Positions 1 through 6,127 of a stretch of DNA of 8,797 nt are shown piece after piece. Origin of the DNA: Burkholderiaceae bacterium (GTDB taxonomy: Bacteria > Pseudomonadota > Gammaproteobacteria > Burkholderiales > Burkholderiaceae); contig CANBYN010000069.1 of the NCBI GenBank assembly GCA_947373615.1, forward strand, positions 1 to 8,797, written 5' to 3'. Under the pieces are notes generated by a model. The model ran no database searches. It was not told where the DNA came from and worked only from the letters and a program-made list of their open reading frames with translations. Position numbers and translations under genes: made by a program. Every line of letters starts with the position of its first letter. Position 1 is the first letter of the stretch.

Positions 1-69
1 GGTTAAAGCATTAGTTAAGACGGACTTTTAATCCGTTGGTCGCAAGTTCGAATCTCGCCCGACCCACCA
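1..69 (+). tRNA. tRNA-Lys(UUU)-like gene, 5' end cut by window edge, possibly degenerate
   Basis: The anticodon arm is clear: stem 20-24 (ACGGA) pairs with 32-36 (TCCGT) around the 7-base loop CTTTTAA, giving anticodon TTT at 27-29. The T-loop TTCGAAT is at 46-52, and a 3' end ACCCACCA is at 62-69 with encoded CCA. Two things are odd. The T-stem GCAAG/CTCGC has one A-C mismatch where bacterial tRNA-Lys normally has GCAAG/CTTGC. The bases before the anticodon stem (1-19) do not form a normal D-arm: either the conserved GG of the D-loop is missing, or GGTTAAAGC is the 3' D-arm and about 9 extra bases lie before the anticodon stem. It may be a pseudo-tRNA or an integration-site remnant rather than a working tRNA. 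The bases left of the window would settle this. Confidence 0.6.
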
Positions 70-104
70 AGCATTACTAATTCTTCGCTCTGTGGGGCTT
101 TTTT
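63..104 (+). terminator. weak terminator after the tRNA-like gene
   Basis: GTGGGGC at 92-98 runs straight into TTTTTT (99-104), as in the right arm of an intrinsic terminator. The usual left arm next to it is missing. The only good partner is CCCAC at 63-67, inside the tRNA 3' end, with a long loop. The left arm may have eroded, so function is doubtful. Confidence 0.3.
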
Positions 105-197
105 ATTGCCCTCTTCCAATAAACAACAAATCTCACTACACAGCTAGGATTTCGGGGTAAGCTCTTATAAAAAATAAATCTATGAACCGAGACCACA

Positions 198-950
198 ATG
201 AGATTTTTCTTTGCATGCGCATTCTCCTTAATGCTTAGTACAACGGCAATGGCGCAACTTGAAGTCATGATCTCTGGTGGCTTTTCGGGCCCATACAATC
301 AAATGCTGCCGGCCTTTGAAAAGATGACCGGCATTAAAGTCATCACAAAATCAGGTGCATCACAAGGATCTGGTCCCAAAACCATCAAAGCACAGCTTGC
401 TGCAGGCACAACTGCAGATATCGTCATTCTGTCACGCGAGGGCCTCGCTGAGCTCATGGAACAAAATAAAATTCTTCCCAATTCGGATTTTGACTTAGCG
501 AAAGCGCCTTTAGGTCTTGCAGTACCCGCAGGAAGCCCAAAGCCTGATATCTCGACTACCAAAGCCTTTGCGGATGCATTAATTAAAGCAAAAAAAATTG
601 TTGTTCCAGGCAGCACTAGCGGAATTTACTTAAAGAATGATTTATTTCCCAAGCTCGGTATTAGCGATCAAATCATAGTGCAAGTTACCGAACGTGGCAC
701 CCAAGCTGCGGCCATATTGGCAGCACGCGAAGCGAACATTGCCGTTCAACCGAGTAGCGAACTAGTCAATGTTCCAGGCATTGACTATGTTGGTACCCTT
801 CCTAGCGACATCCAACTCATTCAAACCTTTGCTGCAGCAATTGTTATGAACTCGCCGAATCAAGCATCAGCCAAAAGATTGATTGATTTTTTAAGCTCAC
901 CAAATGCAGCCGGCCCCATTAAAAATAGTGGTATGGATGTTGTTCGTTAA
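198..950 (+). CDS. ModA-type periplasmic substrate-binding protein
   Basis: This 250-residue exported protein has the size and pattern of the molybdate-binding-like (PBP type II) ABC substrate-binding family. Residues 1-19 are a typical Sec signal peptide: MRFF start, hydrophobic core, AMA before Q20. The mature start reads LEVMISGGFSGPYNQMLPAF, close to the usual 'sGg...a...l.p.FEk.tGi.V' opening. It is followed by a segment like 'i.aQLaaGttADivils' (about 64-79) and 'LAVPAGSPKPDIS' (about 107-119), both family hallmarks. No modB/modC permease or ATPase is next to it, so it is an orphan binding protein and the ligand cannot be read from sequence. Many such orphans bind small organic acids or oxyanions. 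It is followed 20 bases later by an exported amidohydrolase, probably in one transcript. The Shine-Dalgarno site is weak, but the start gives a complete signal peptide. A TATAAA at 166-171 is a possible -10 without a clear -35. Confidence 0.8.
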   Translation: MRFFFACAFSLMLSTTAMAQLEVMISGGFSGPYNQMLPAFEKMTGIKVITKSGASQGSGPKTIKAQLAAGTTADIVILSREGLAELMEQNKILPNSDFDLAKAPLGLAVPAGSPKPDISTTKAFADALIKAKKIVVPGSTSGIYLKNDLFPKLGISDQIIVQVTERGTQAAAILAAREANIAVQPSSELVNVPGIDYVGTLPSDIQLIQTFAAAIVMNSPNQASAKRLIDFLSSPNAAGPIKNSGMDVVR

Positions 951-970
951 TAAAAAGCAGAAAGTGATCC

Positions 971-2059
971 ATGAATAGCCGTCGCTCTTTCTTAAAAACA
1001 TCTGGCAAAGCGCTTGGTGGATTATTCTTTTGCGGCTGTGGACTAGCCCATACTGCAGATACGGAGACCCAAAAACGTGTAACTCCAGTCTTTATCAATG
1101 GCAAGCGCATTAAAGCCATCGATGTGCATGCACACTGCCTCTTTCAGGACGCTATCGATTTAATGGGTGATGATGCCGCCTCAGTTCCACCTCCAACCAA
1201 AGGGGTTCCTGAGCACTTCATGAAAATCAATGAACGCATAAAGGCAATGGATGCCCAAGGCATTGATATGCAAGTACTGAGCATTAATCCCTACTGGTAT
1301 CGCAAGGACAGGGAGACTGCTGCCGAGATTTGCCGTCTCAATAATCTCCATTTAGCTGAGCTCTGCGCTCTTAGGCCCGATAAATTTGCTGCATTTGCAT
1401 CATTAACAATGCAATTTCCGGATCTGGCTATTGAGCAACTGGATTATGCAGTCAGGAAACAAGGACTTAAAGGTGCCGCGATTGGTGGGAGTGTTTTAGG
1501 ACAAGATTTTTCAGATCCGAAATTTCATCCAGTGTTGGCGAAGGCTCAAGAACTCGATGTCACTCTCTTTATTCACCCGCAAAGTACTCCACAACTTGCC
1601 CAACGATTTAAAGGTAACGGCTGGATGTCAAATGTCATCGGCAACCCCCTAGATACAACCATTGCCTTACAGCACCTTATTTATGAGGGAGTGCTGGATA
1701 AATATCCACAATTAAAAGTATTGGCGGCCCATGGCGGGGGCTTCTTGGGATCCTATGCTCCACGCATGGATCATAGCTGCTTTGTATCATCTCAAAATTG
1801 TGACCCCAATATTGTTCTTAAGAAAAAACCTTCTGAATATCTTAAGCAACTGTACTTTGATTCACTCGTCTTTACGCCGGAAGCATTGGCATATTTAGTG
1901 TCACAAGTTGGTGCAAGTCAAGTGGTCATCGGTACCGATCACCCCATCCCTTGGGAAGAATTTCCTGTGGAACAGGTGATGGCGACCAAAGGTCTGAACA
2001 ATGCCAATCGAATCGCTATTCTCAGCGGCAATGCTGAGCGCTTACTAAATCTTAAATAA
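971..2059 (+). CDS. Tat-exported amidohydrolase, ACMSD-like family
   Basis: This 362-residue metal-dependent hydrolase or decarboxylase belongs to the amidohydrolase-2 superfamily (TIM barrel; family of aminocarboxymuconate-semialdehyde decarboxylase, ACMSD). Visible ligands follow the family order: H53-A-H55 in 'AIDVHAH', H202 in 'LFIHPQ', H254 in 'AAHGGG' (family catalytic His), and D323 in 'IGTDHP'. In this family H53, H55, H202 and D323 would hold one divalent metal. The N-terminus has a Tat motif, S3-R4-R5-S6-F7-L8-K9, then a short hydrophobic stretch to about residue 27. Export of a folded, metal-loaded enzyme to the periplasm is therefore expected. An AGAAAG purine stretch lies just before the ATG. 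The gene follows the ModA-like binding protein by 20 bases and is probably co-transcribed. Whether it decarboxylates or hydrolyses, and on what substrate, cannot be told; a cyclic or aromatic carboxylate is the family-typical guess. Confidence 0.85.
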   Translation: MNSRRSFLKTSGKALGGLFFCGCGLAHTADTETQKRVTPVFINGKRIKAIDVHAHCLFQDAIDLMGDDAASVPPPTKGVPEHFMKINERIKAMDAQGIDMQVLSINPYWYRKDRETAAEICRLNNLHLAELCALRPDKFAAFASLTMQFPDLAIEQLDYAVRKQGLKGAAIGGSVLGQDFSDPKFHPVLAKAQELDVTLFIHPQSTPQLAQRFKGNGWMSNVIGNPLDTTIALQHLIYEGVLDKYPQLKVLAAHGGGFLGSYAPRMDHSCFVSSQNCDPNIVLKKKPSEYLKQLYFDSLVFTPEALAYLVSQVGASQVVIGTDHPIPWEEFPVEQVMATKGLNNANRIAILSGNAERLLNLK

Positions 2060-2060
2060 G

Positions 2061-2244
2061 TTAGACAACCCAGCTTGTAAAAGCTTCTGCGCTAACTCGA
2101 GGGGTGTGGAAGGTATTCACGATTTGACCCCTTATCCGCATGAGCGAGTGTCATGCCGCATACCAGCCTTTCATTATCTTGTACCTCAATAAATGGCAAG
2201 ACCACCCGATTTAAAACATCTAAGCAATATAAATCATTGCTCAA
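2061..2244 (-). pseudogene. nitroreductase C-terminal relic, frameshifted
   Basis: Reading the - strand from 2244 gives a 41-codon frame that includes 'DNERLVCGMTLAHAD', matching the 'LVCGMaLGYAD' segment near the C-terminus of the nitroreductase family (FMN-dependent NAD(P)H oxidoreductases). At about 2118-2122 the match changes frame by one base and continues as 'VNTFHTPRVSAEAFTSWVV' with a stop at 2061-2063. This corresponds to the family's terminal 'vNtfrTpRepveaFvtW' segment. Everything upstream, including the FMN-binding N-terminus, is absent: a TAG stop precedes the frame at 2245-2247, and the diguanylate cyclase stop codon lies at 2265. The relic is therefore truncated and frameshifted, with no sign of function. 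The assignment rests on motif recognition by eye. Confidence 0.6.
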
Positions 2245-2264
2245 CTAATGGTCCAAGAGACCCT

Positions 2265-3866
2265 TTAAATAACTGATGACCTTATATTCCATTGGTTACG
2301 CCCAGCTGCCTTAGCTTCATACATCGCAGAATCGGCCGCAGTCAAAATCACATCAATATCTTTGGCTCGGCGTGAAAAGACAACTACGCCAATACTGCAG
2401 GCGCAATCGTATTCAATAGTGGAGGCTGGATGGTCGTCATTATGCATTTCAAATTGGTAGGGCTCTGACAGGGAAATATGAATTTTCTCGACGATTAATC
2501 TGGTGTGAGCAAGGGATTTCTCTTCATCTCCTTCTAATTGGCCAATCAAGACAATAAATTCATCGCCTCCGATCCGAGCTACCGTATCCATTTCCCGTAT
2601 ACATGCCTTAAGACGCCTCCCCACCTCAATGAGCAACAGATCACCGACTGCATGACCATAAAGATCGTTTAAAGGTTTGAAATTATCTAAATCAATAAAC
2701 ATCAATGCGCCGTGAAGGCAACTGCGTTTGATGTTGACCAAGGCCTGGCCTAAGCGGTCGCTTAGCAAACGGCGATTAGGCAAATCAGTTAATGCATCGT
2801 AGTACGCCATATGTCTGATTTGCTCTTCTAGTTTCTTGCGCTCAGTTTCATCTTCTAAGCGCTTGAGAATATCTTTCTCTTCTCGCTGCCAATTTTGATT
2901 TATGAAACGGGCCAGCAACAGGATTGCCACAATAAAGGCAACTAAGAAAGCGCATCCAATCCAAACCAGCAAATACCAGGTTGAAAATACGTCCCTCCAA
3001 TTAACCCCATTGGCAATTAGAAACCCATATTTGGAATTAATACGATAAGAAAAAAGTCGTCTTACGCCATCAATGCTTTGGCTGCCCTTAACCTCATAGA
3101 ATCCCTCTAGGATATCTTGACCAATCAACTCTCGATAGACGGGTATGGTTTTGGAGCCGCCAACAGGAACAGTATTGCCATCGTCATTTTGGCGTGTAAT
3201 TAATCGAAATTCCTTGTCTCGTAACACCAATACGTCATGTGAATTTTGTTGCAATCTATCTAACATAGATTGAATTTGGTCAATATCTAAAGCAACATAC
3301 ACAACGCCGCCAAACGATCCATCCAGTTTATTAATCCGCCTAATGAAGGTCCATCGCCAAACTTGATCAGTTTTAGCCATGTGTGGTTCGAATATCACCA
3401 TACCCAAATCTGGGTGTTTACGTAACTGCTCAAAATACTCCCGATCGGCTACATTTACCCTACGATGCAATGAATTTATTCCATACAACACATCTCCCCG
3501 CTCATCCGTTGCTCGAATTACGTCTGCATATGGCAACGATTTTTGAATACTTTCCAAATAGTGATCAATCTCTTGAACAGTAGAATGATTGCGGTAGATC
3601 TCGTTGCGAAGATGTCTACTCATCGCCGCCAGTGCAACATCTACAGTATTAATATCACTTTCAAACATCAAATTCAAGGACTTGACTAAGGTTTTAGAAT
3701 TGGCGAGAGCCTGCTCTTTGGCCAAGGTATGCAAGTAAAGCAGCATACCCATAATGGCAATTACGACCACCAATATCACCGCAAACGAATTGATATATAA
3801 AATCTTACGATTGCCTCGATAAGGGAATTTATTTGGGTGTAAAAGCTCGGATGGATTAACGATCAT
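2265..3866 (-). CDS. membrane diguanylate cyclase with Cache-like sensor (GGDEF)
   Basis: This 533-residue protein makes the second messenger c-di-GMP from two GTP. Order of parts: first membrane helix about 24-45; periplasmic region about 46-295 resembling a double-Cache/PDC sensor (e.g. 'DREYFEQLRKHPDLGM' at 141-156 and 'VALDIDQIQSMLD' at 191-203); second helix about 296-320; coiled-coil linker about 325-352; GGDEF domain about 353-528. The active site is intact: RIGGDEF at 431-437, metal-site D392 in 'FIDLDNFKPLND', N400, and the H405..G408-D409 segment. The product-inhibition I-site RxxD is present as R424-E-M-D427, so feedback control by c-di-GMP is expected. There is no EAL domain. The first in-frame ATG at 3866 places the first helix correctly; no strong Shine-Dalgarno site is visible. 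Two FNR-type boxes upstream suggest oxygen-linked control. The ligand of the sensor is unknown. Confidence 0.92.
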   Translation of the reverse strand: MIVNPSELLHPNKFPYRGNRKILYINSFAVILVVVIAIMGMLLYLHTLAKEQALANSKTLVKSLNLMFESDINTVDVALAAMSRHLRNEIYRNHSTVQEIDHYLESIQKSLPYADVIRATDERGDVLYGINSLHRRVNVADREYFEQLRKHPDLGMVIFEPHMAKTDQVWRWTFIRRINKLDGSFGGVVYVALDIDQIQSMLDRLQQNSHDVLVLRDKEFRLITRQNDDGNTVPVGGSKTIPVYRELIGQDILEGFYEVKGSQSIDGVRRLFSYRINSKYGFLIANGVNWRDVFSTWYLLVWIGCAFLVAFIVAILLLARFINQNWQREEKDILKRLEDETERKKLEEQIRHMAYYDALTDLPNRRLLSDRLGQALVNIKRSCLHGALMFIDLDNFKPLNDLYGHAVGDLLLIEVGRRLKACIREMDTVARIGGDEFIVLIGQLEGDEEKSLAHTRLIVEKIHISLSEPYQFEMHNDDHPASTIEYDCACSIGVVVFSRRAKDIDVILTAADSAMYEAKAAGRNQWNIRSSVI

Positions 3867-3891
3867 GGGGTTTATATCTTAATGCTTGGGG

Positions 3892-3919
3892 AGTATAAAA
3901 ATGCTCAATTTGATCCCAA
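3892..3919 (-). promoter_or_regulatory. possible promoter of the diguanylate cyclase gene
   Basis: On the - strand, TATACT (3897-3892) is a good -10 hexamer, with TTGGGA (3919-3914) 16 bases upstream as a partial -35 (four of six consensus bases). The start point would fall near 3885, about 19 bases before the ATG at 3866. The -35 lies inside the first FNR-type palindrome. Confidence 0.4.
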
Positions 3920-3923
3920 TCAA
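3910..3923. promoter_or_regulatory. FNR/ANR-type box 1 (TTGAT-N4-ATCAA)
   Basis: TTGAT CCCA ATCAA is a perfect match to the FNR consensus TTGAT-N4-ATCAA, extended by one more matching base on each side (TTTGAT...ATCAAA). It sits 44 bases upstream of the diguanylate cyclase ATG and overlaps the possible -35. With a start point near 3885 the centre is at about -31.5, a position more typical of repression than of activation. Confidence 0.6.
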
Positions 3924-3933
3924 ATAATTTTTA

Positions 3934-3947
3934 TTGATTATGATCAA
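3934..3947. promoter_or_regulatory. FNR/ANR-type box 2 (TTGAT-N4-ATCAA)
   Basis: TTGAT TATG ATCAA is a second perfect FNR-consensus palindrome. Its centre is 24 bases from that of box 1, and about -55.5 from the start point proposed for the diguanylate cyclase gene. A paired arrangement would allow cooperative binding of an FNR/CRP-family regulator. Confidence 0.6.
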
Positions 3948-4031
3948 AACCGAAGGGATTTTCAATGAATCACTGCCGGCTAAACGCGATCCAGAGTCAA
4001 TAGGTTCAACTTTCCATGTCGGCTTTATGTA

Positions 4032-4086
4032 TAAGACTAAGGTCAGACTTTATTCCGTTGGTCGAGAATTCGATCCTCGCCCGACC
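4032..4086 (+). pseudogene. decayed tRNA-Lys 3'-end copy 2
   Basis: Bases 4054-4086 match bases 32-64 of the tRNA-Lys-like gene at the left edge in 28 of 33 positions without gaps, including CCGTTGGTCG and CTCGCCCGACC. The anticodon region is recognisable but damaged (AGACTTTATTCCG). No D-arm or 5' acceptor strand is present and the CCA end is lost (CCGACCGATC), so this cannot be a tRNA. It is a 3' fragment in the same direction as copy 1, as expected for a duplicated attachment site or a decayed duplicate. The intergenic stretch 3948-4149 holds nothing else recognisable. Confidence 0.7.
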
Positions 4087-4149
4087 GATCGGCGGATTAA
4101 TTAAGACTTAAAACCATATCCAGCAGCTCTGTTTAGGATTTTTGAAGCA

Positions 4150-5190
4150 TTACAAAGACCATAATTCCAGCATCTTAACCATACCATAAACAGATTCGTT
4201 ATATGGCGTTGGAATACGAAATTCCTTGCCAAGCTTAACAATATAACCATTGAGGTATTCGATTTCAGTTTTTTTATGGCGAGCTAAATCCTGGGCCGTT
4301 GAAGATACTTGAGTCGCCATCGTTCTTGCTATTGCCTCGTTTGCTTCTGCCGCATCATGAATAGCAATATTCAATCCCTTGTGGAATGCAACCGCCAAAA
4401 ACTCTTTGGTAATTTCTTCAATTAACTTAACAATCTCAGGAACTTTCACCATATCCCCATATGCAATTTGTCCAATTCCCGAAATGGCATTGTAGGAACA
4501 ATTGACCAAAAATTTTAACCACATCTCCCTTAATATTTCAGGTACGCATTCACATGGCACAGCTGCGCTTTTAAAAAGTTCGCAAATGCCATCAAGATTT
4601 TCCAAATCCGATGAAGATGACCTTCCAATACTGCCTACCAACAATTCACCCCTACCGTGATGCTTCATCACCCTATCACCCACCATTCCACAGGCTACAT
4701 AGACCACTGCAGGATAAATAGGGTTAGAAACAAAGTGTGATGCAATCTCCACATTGGCAACGCCATTTTGCAGGCTCAAGATGACCACTTCCTTTGGAAG
4801 GATTGGCGCCACTTCTTGAATCGTTTTTTCCGTATCTGGTGATTTCACGCACAATAAAATTAAATCAGCATCAGACAAAATGGAGATGTCGTGACTAGAT
4901 TTAATAGAGATAATTTCATGAAAGGTTTGACAATGCATTTCTAACCCATGCGCGCCAATAGAATAGGAACGCTCCGGCCTTGCAATCAAGGTAACATTGT
5001 GATGAGCGCGAGCCAACATTCCACCAAAATAACAGCCAACAGCTCCTGACCCCAACACATAGATCTTCTTAAATTTAGCCAATCTTTTGTCGCCCAGTAA
5101 TTTGCAATCCAAAAAACATACGCCATGATTGCAGGCATAAGTCATATAAAATATGTTATCAAGTTTTAAGGCTAAGAGAGCGATCAGCAC
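4150..5190 (-). CDS. ketopantoate reductase family protein (ApbA/PanE-like)
   Basis: This is an NAD(P)H-dependent 2-oxo-acid reductase of the ketopantoate reductase family; the classic member reduces 2-dehydropantoate to pantoate for CoA synthesis. The Rossmann glycine motif is G47-S-G49-A-V-G52. Key residues line up with the E. coli enzyme: K116 ('LLCVKSP'), N142 ('SLQNGV'), K226 and N230 ('MWLKFLVNCSYNAISG'), and E309 ('KKTEIEYLNG'). All the expected catalytic residues are present. The start is uncertain. The frame opens at a GTG right after a stop, with no ribosome site, and adds about 40 residues before the usual start of the family ('KIYVLGSGAVG'). ATG at codon 16 (5145) or TTG at codon 37 (5082) are alternatives; neither has a good Shine-Dalgarno site. 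No pantothenate gene is nearby, so the true substrate may differ. The gene lies between two tRNA-Lys-like relics, which suggests it was acquired or rearranged. Confidence 0.85.
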   Translation of the reverse strand: MLIALLALKLDNIFYMTYACNHGVCFLDCKLLGDKRLAKFKKIYVLGSGAVGCYFGGMLARAHHNVTLIARPERSYSIGAHGLEMHCQTFHEIISIKSSHDISILSDADLILLCVKSPDTEKTIQEVAPILPKEVVILSLQNGVANVEIASHFVSNPIYPAVVYVACGMVGDRVMKHHGRGELLVGSIGRSSSSDLENLDGICELFKSAAVPCECVPEILREMWLKFLVNCSYNAISGIGQIAYGDMVKVPEIVKLIEEITKEFLAVAFHKGLNIAIHDAAEANEAIARTMATQVSSTAQDLARHKKTEIEYLNGYIVKLGKEFRIPTPYNESVYGMVKMLELWSL

Positions 5191-5266
5191 TCAATAAATT
5201 AATGCTATTAATAAGTCCACATTAATTTTGTGAAATTTTGTGCTAAATGGAGTGTGTCAGCATTAA

Positions 5267-5316
5267 AAAACTCCACTAATGCATTGATCGCGAGTGGGCA
5301 CCACACCCGACCTACC
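5267..5316 (+). pseudogene. decayed tRNA-Lys 3'-end copy 3 (weak)
   Basis: Bases 5283-5317 align without gaps to bases 35-69 of the left-edge tRNA-Lys-like gene with 24 of 35 matches, including TCGC, CCCGACC and a near-CCA end (CTACC). A TAAT five bases upstream of this block also aligns with the anticodon loop edge. It is followed about 7 bases later by a + strand terminator that no protein gene needs. It is much more diverged than copy 2, so homology is likely but not certain. Confidence 0.45.
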
Positions 5317-5323
5317 GGTAATA

Positions 5324-5356
5324 CAAAAGCCACCGAAAGGTGACTTTTGCTTTTTT
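5324..5356 (+). terminator. rho-independent terminator with GAAA loop
   Basis: The stem is CAAAAG-C-CACC (5324-5334) pairing with GGTG-A-CTTTTG (5339-5349), with one C-A mismatch and a GAAA tetraloop, followed by C and TTTTTT (5351-5356) on the + strand. The U-tract points right, so it suits the tRNA-like relic just upstream. Read on the - strand, the same hairpin lies about 20 bases beyond the CDGSH gene stop and could also end the kor cluster, although its T-tract there is poor. Confidence 0.75.
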
Positions 5357-5377
5357 GAGTTTCCCTCGCCCTATTAC

Positions 5378-5614
5378 TTACAACTTGGAATGGGTTCCGT
5401 CACATAATGGTGCATTCTCAGATTGCTTGCATCCACAGAAATATACTATTTCAGTTTTAGTAGCTACATATTCCACTGGAATACAGTCAGTTGATTGATG
5501 CATACCATCACATAATGGCTGTTTTTTGCTGATACCACATGAACACCAGTAATAGGTTTTACCTGCCTCTACTTGGAGGGCATAAGGTTCATTTTTTGCG
5601 GTTTTTTCTTGCAT
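5378..5614 (-). CDS. double CDGSH-type iron-sulfur protein
   Basis: This small cytosolic protein of 78 residues has two CDGSH zinc-finger-like motifs, each expected to bind a [2Fe-2S] cluster through three Cys and one His. Site 1: C24, C26, C35, H39 ('WCSCGISKKQPLCDGMH'). Site 2: C60, C62, C71, H75 ('FCGCKQSENAPLCDGTH'). All eight ligands are present, and the length fits the bacterial two-motif (type 3 MitoNEET-like) class. The roles of such proteins are poorly known; Fe-S storage or transfer and redox tuning have been proposed. The start has a strong GAGGA ribosome site (about 7 bases upstream). It follows the CBS gene by 50 A/T-rich bases and is the last gene of the - strand kor cluster, which fits a link to the Fe-S enzyme KorAB (inference). 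Confidence 0.92.
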   Translation of the reverse strand: MQEKTAKNEPYALQVEAGKTYYWCSCGISKKQPLCDGMHQSTDCIPVEYVATKTEIVYFCGCKQSENAPLCDGTHSKL

Positions 5615-5664
5615 TTTGAAGTCCTCACGAATAGTAAAAATAAAAAATAATTTACTTTATGTCT

Positions 5665-6105
5665 TCAAGCTAGAGTATTGCCAGCTTGATCTAAAAATTC
5701 CGCCAAACTGACAGCCTCACCAATCTCTTTTGGTAATGCATCCCTTACCGAAAAGACGCCTAATACCTTTCCCGCGGAAGAAGTAATCGGCAAATGCCTA
5801 AAGCCCCGCTCAATCATGATGAGGACTGCATTAGAAACCGTCGTCTCTGATGTAATGCAATGAGGTTTAGCTGTCATCACCTCAGTTACTAGAGTGAGCT
5901 CTGGATTTAAAGCTTTAGATAGCACCCTAGTCATGAGGTCGCGTTCGGTTAATATCCCCAATAGCTCGCCATTGGGATCCATGATTAATACAGAACCTGT
6001 ATTGGCTTTGGTCATAGTACGCGCCGCCTCTAACACGGTCGATTTAGGCGATAGACTTACTAAGCTCCGATGGGTGATAGACTGCGATACGGTACGATCC
6101 GACAT
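5665..6105 (-). CDS. two-CBS-domain protein
   Basis: This stand-alone regulatory protein of 146 residues has a Bateman pair: CBS1 about 14-63 and CBS2 about 77-125. Both keep the ribose-binding pattern G-h-x-[S/T]-x-x-D: 'GILTERDL' (T53, D56) and 'GVFSVRDAL' (S119, D122). Binding of AMP, ATP, NAD(H) or a similar adenosine ligand is therefore plausible. There is no membrane segment or enzymatic domain. The start has a strong AGGAG site 6 bases upstream of the ATG (6112-6116 on the + strand). It lies 22 bases after korB and is almost certainly co-transcribed, so it may sense energy charge and affect KorAB activity, but the sequence alone does not show this. Confidence 0.9.
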   Translation of the reverse strand: MSDRTVSQSITHRSLVSLSPKSTVLEAARTMTKANTGSVLIMDPNGELLGILTERDLMTRVLSKALNPELTLVTEVMTAKPHCITSETTVSNAVLIMIERGFRHLPITSSAGKVLGVFSVRDALPKEIGEAVSLAEFLDQAGNTLA

Positions 6106-6127
6106 ATCAAGCTCCTATGAGTGCTAG

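Noticed and set aside
2071..2130. Inverted repeats AGCTT/AAGCT and GGGGT/ACCCC after the amidohydrolase gene
   Set aside because: They are short, have no T-tract, and lie inside the nitroreductase relic; not convincing as a terminator.
3965..4003. 12-codon ORF (starts MNHCRLNAIQ) with AAGGGA ribosome-like site just after the FNR boxes
   Set aside because: It is too short and unrecognised, with no terminator or conservation evidence; FNR box 2 is too close for a promoter in that direction.
5191..5270. Promoter-like hexamers upstream of the ketopantoate reductase gene
   Set aside because: In AT-rich DNA only partial -10/-35 matches with poor spacing could be found, and the start codon is itself uncertain.
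5615..5664. Possible separate promoter for the CDGSH gene in the A/T-rich 50-base gap
   Set aside because: No convincing -35/-10 pair; read-through from the upstream genes is simpler.
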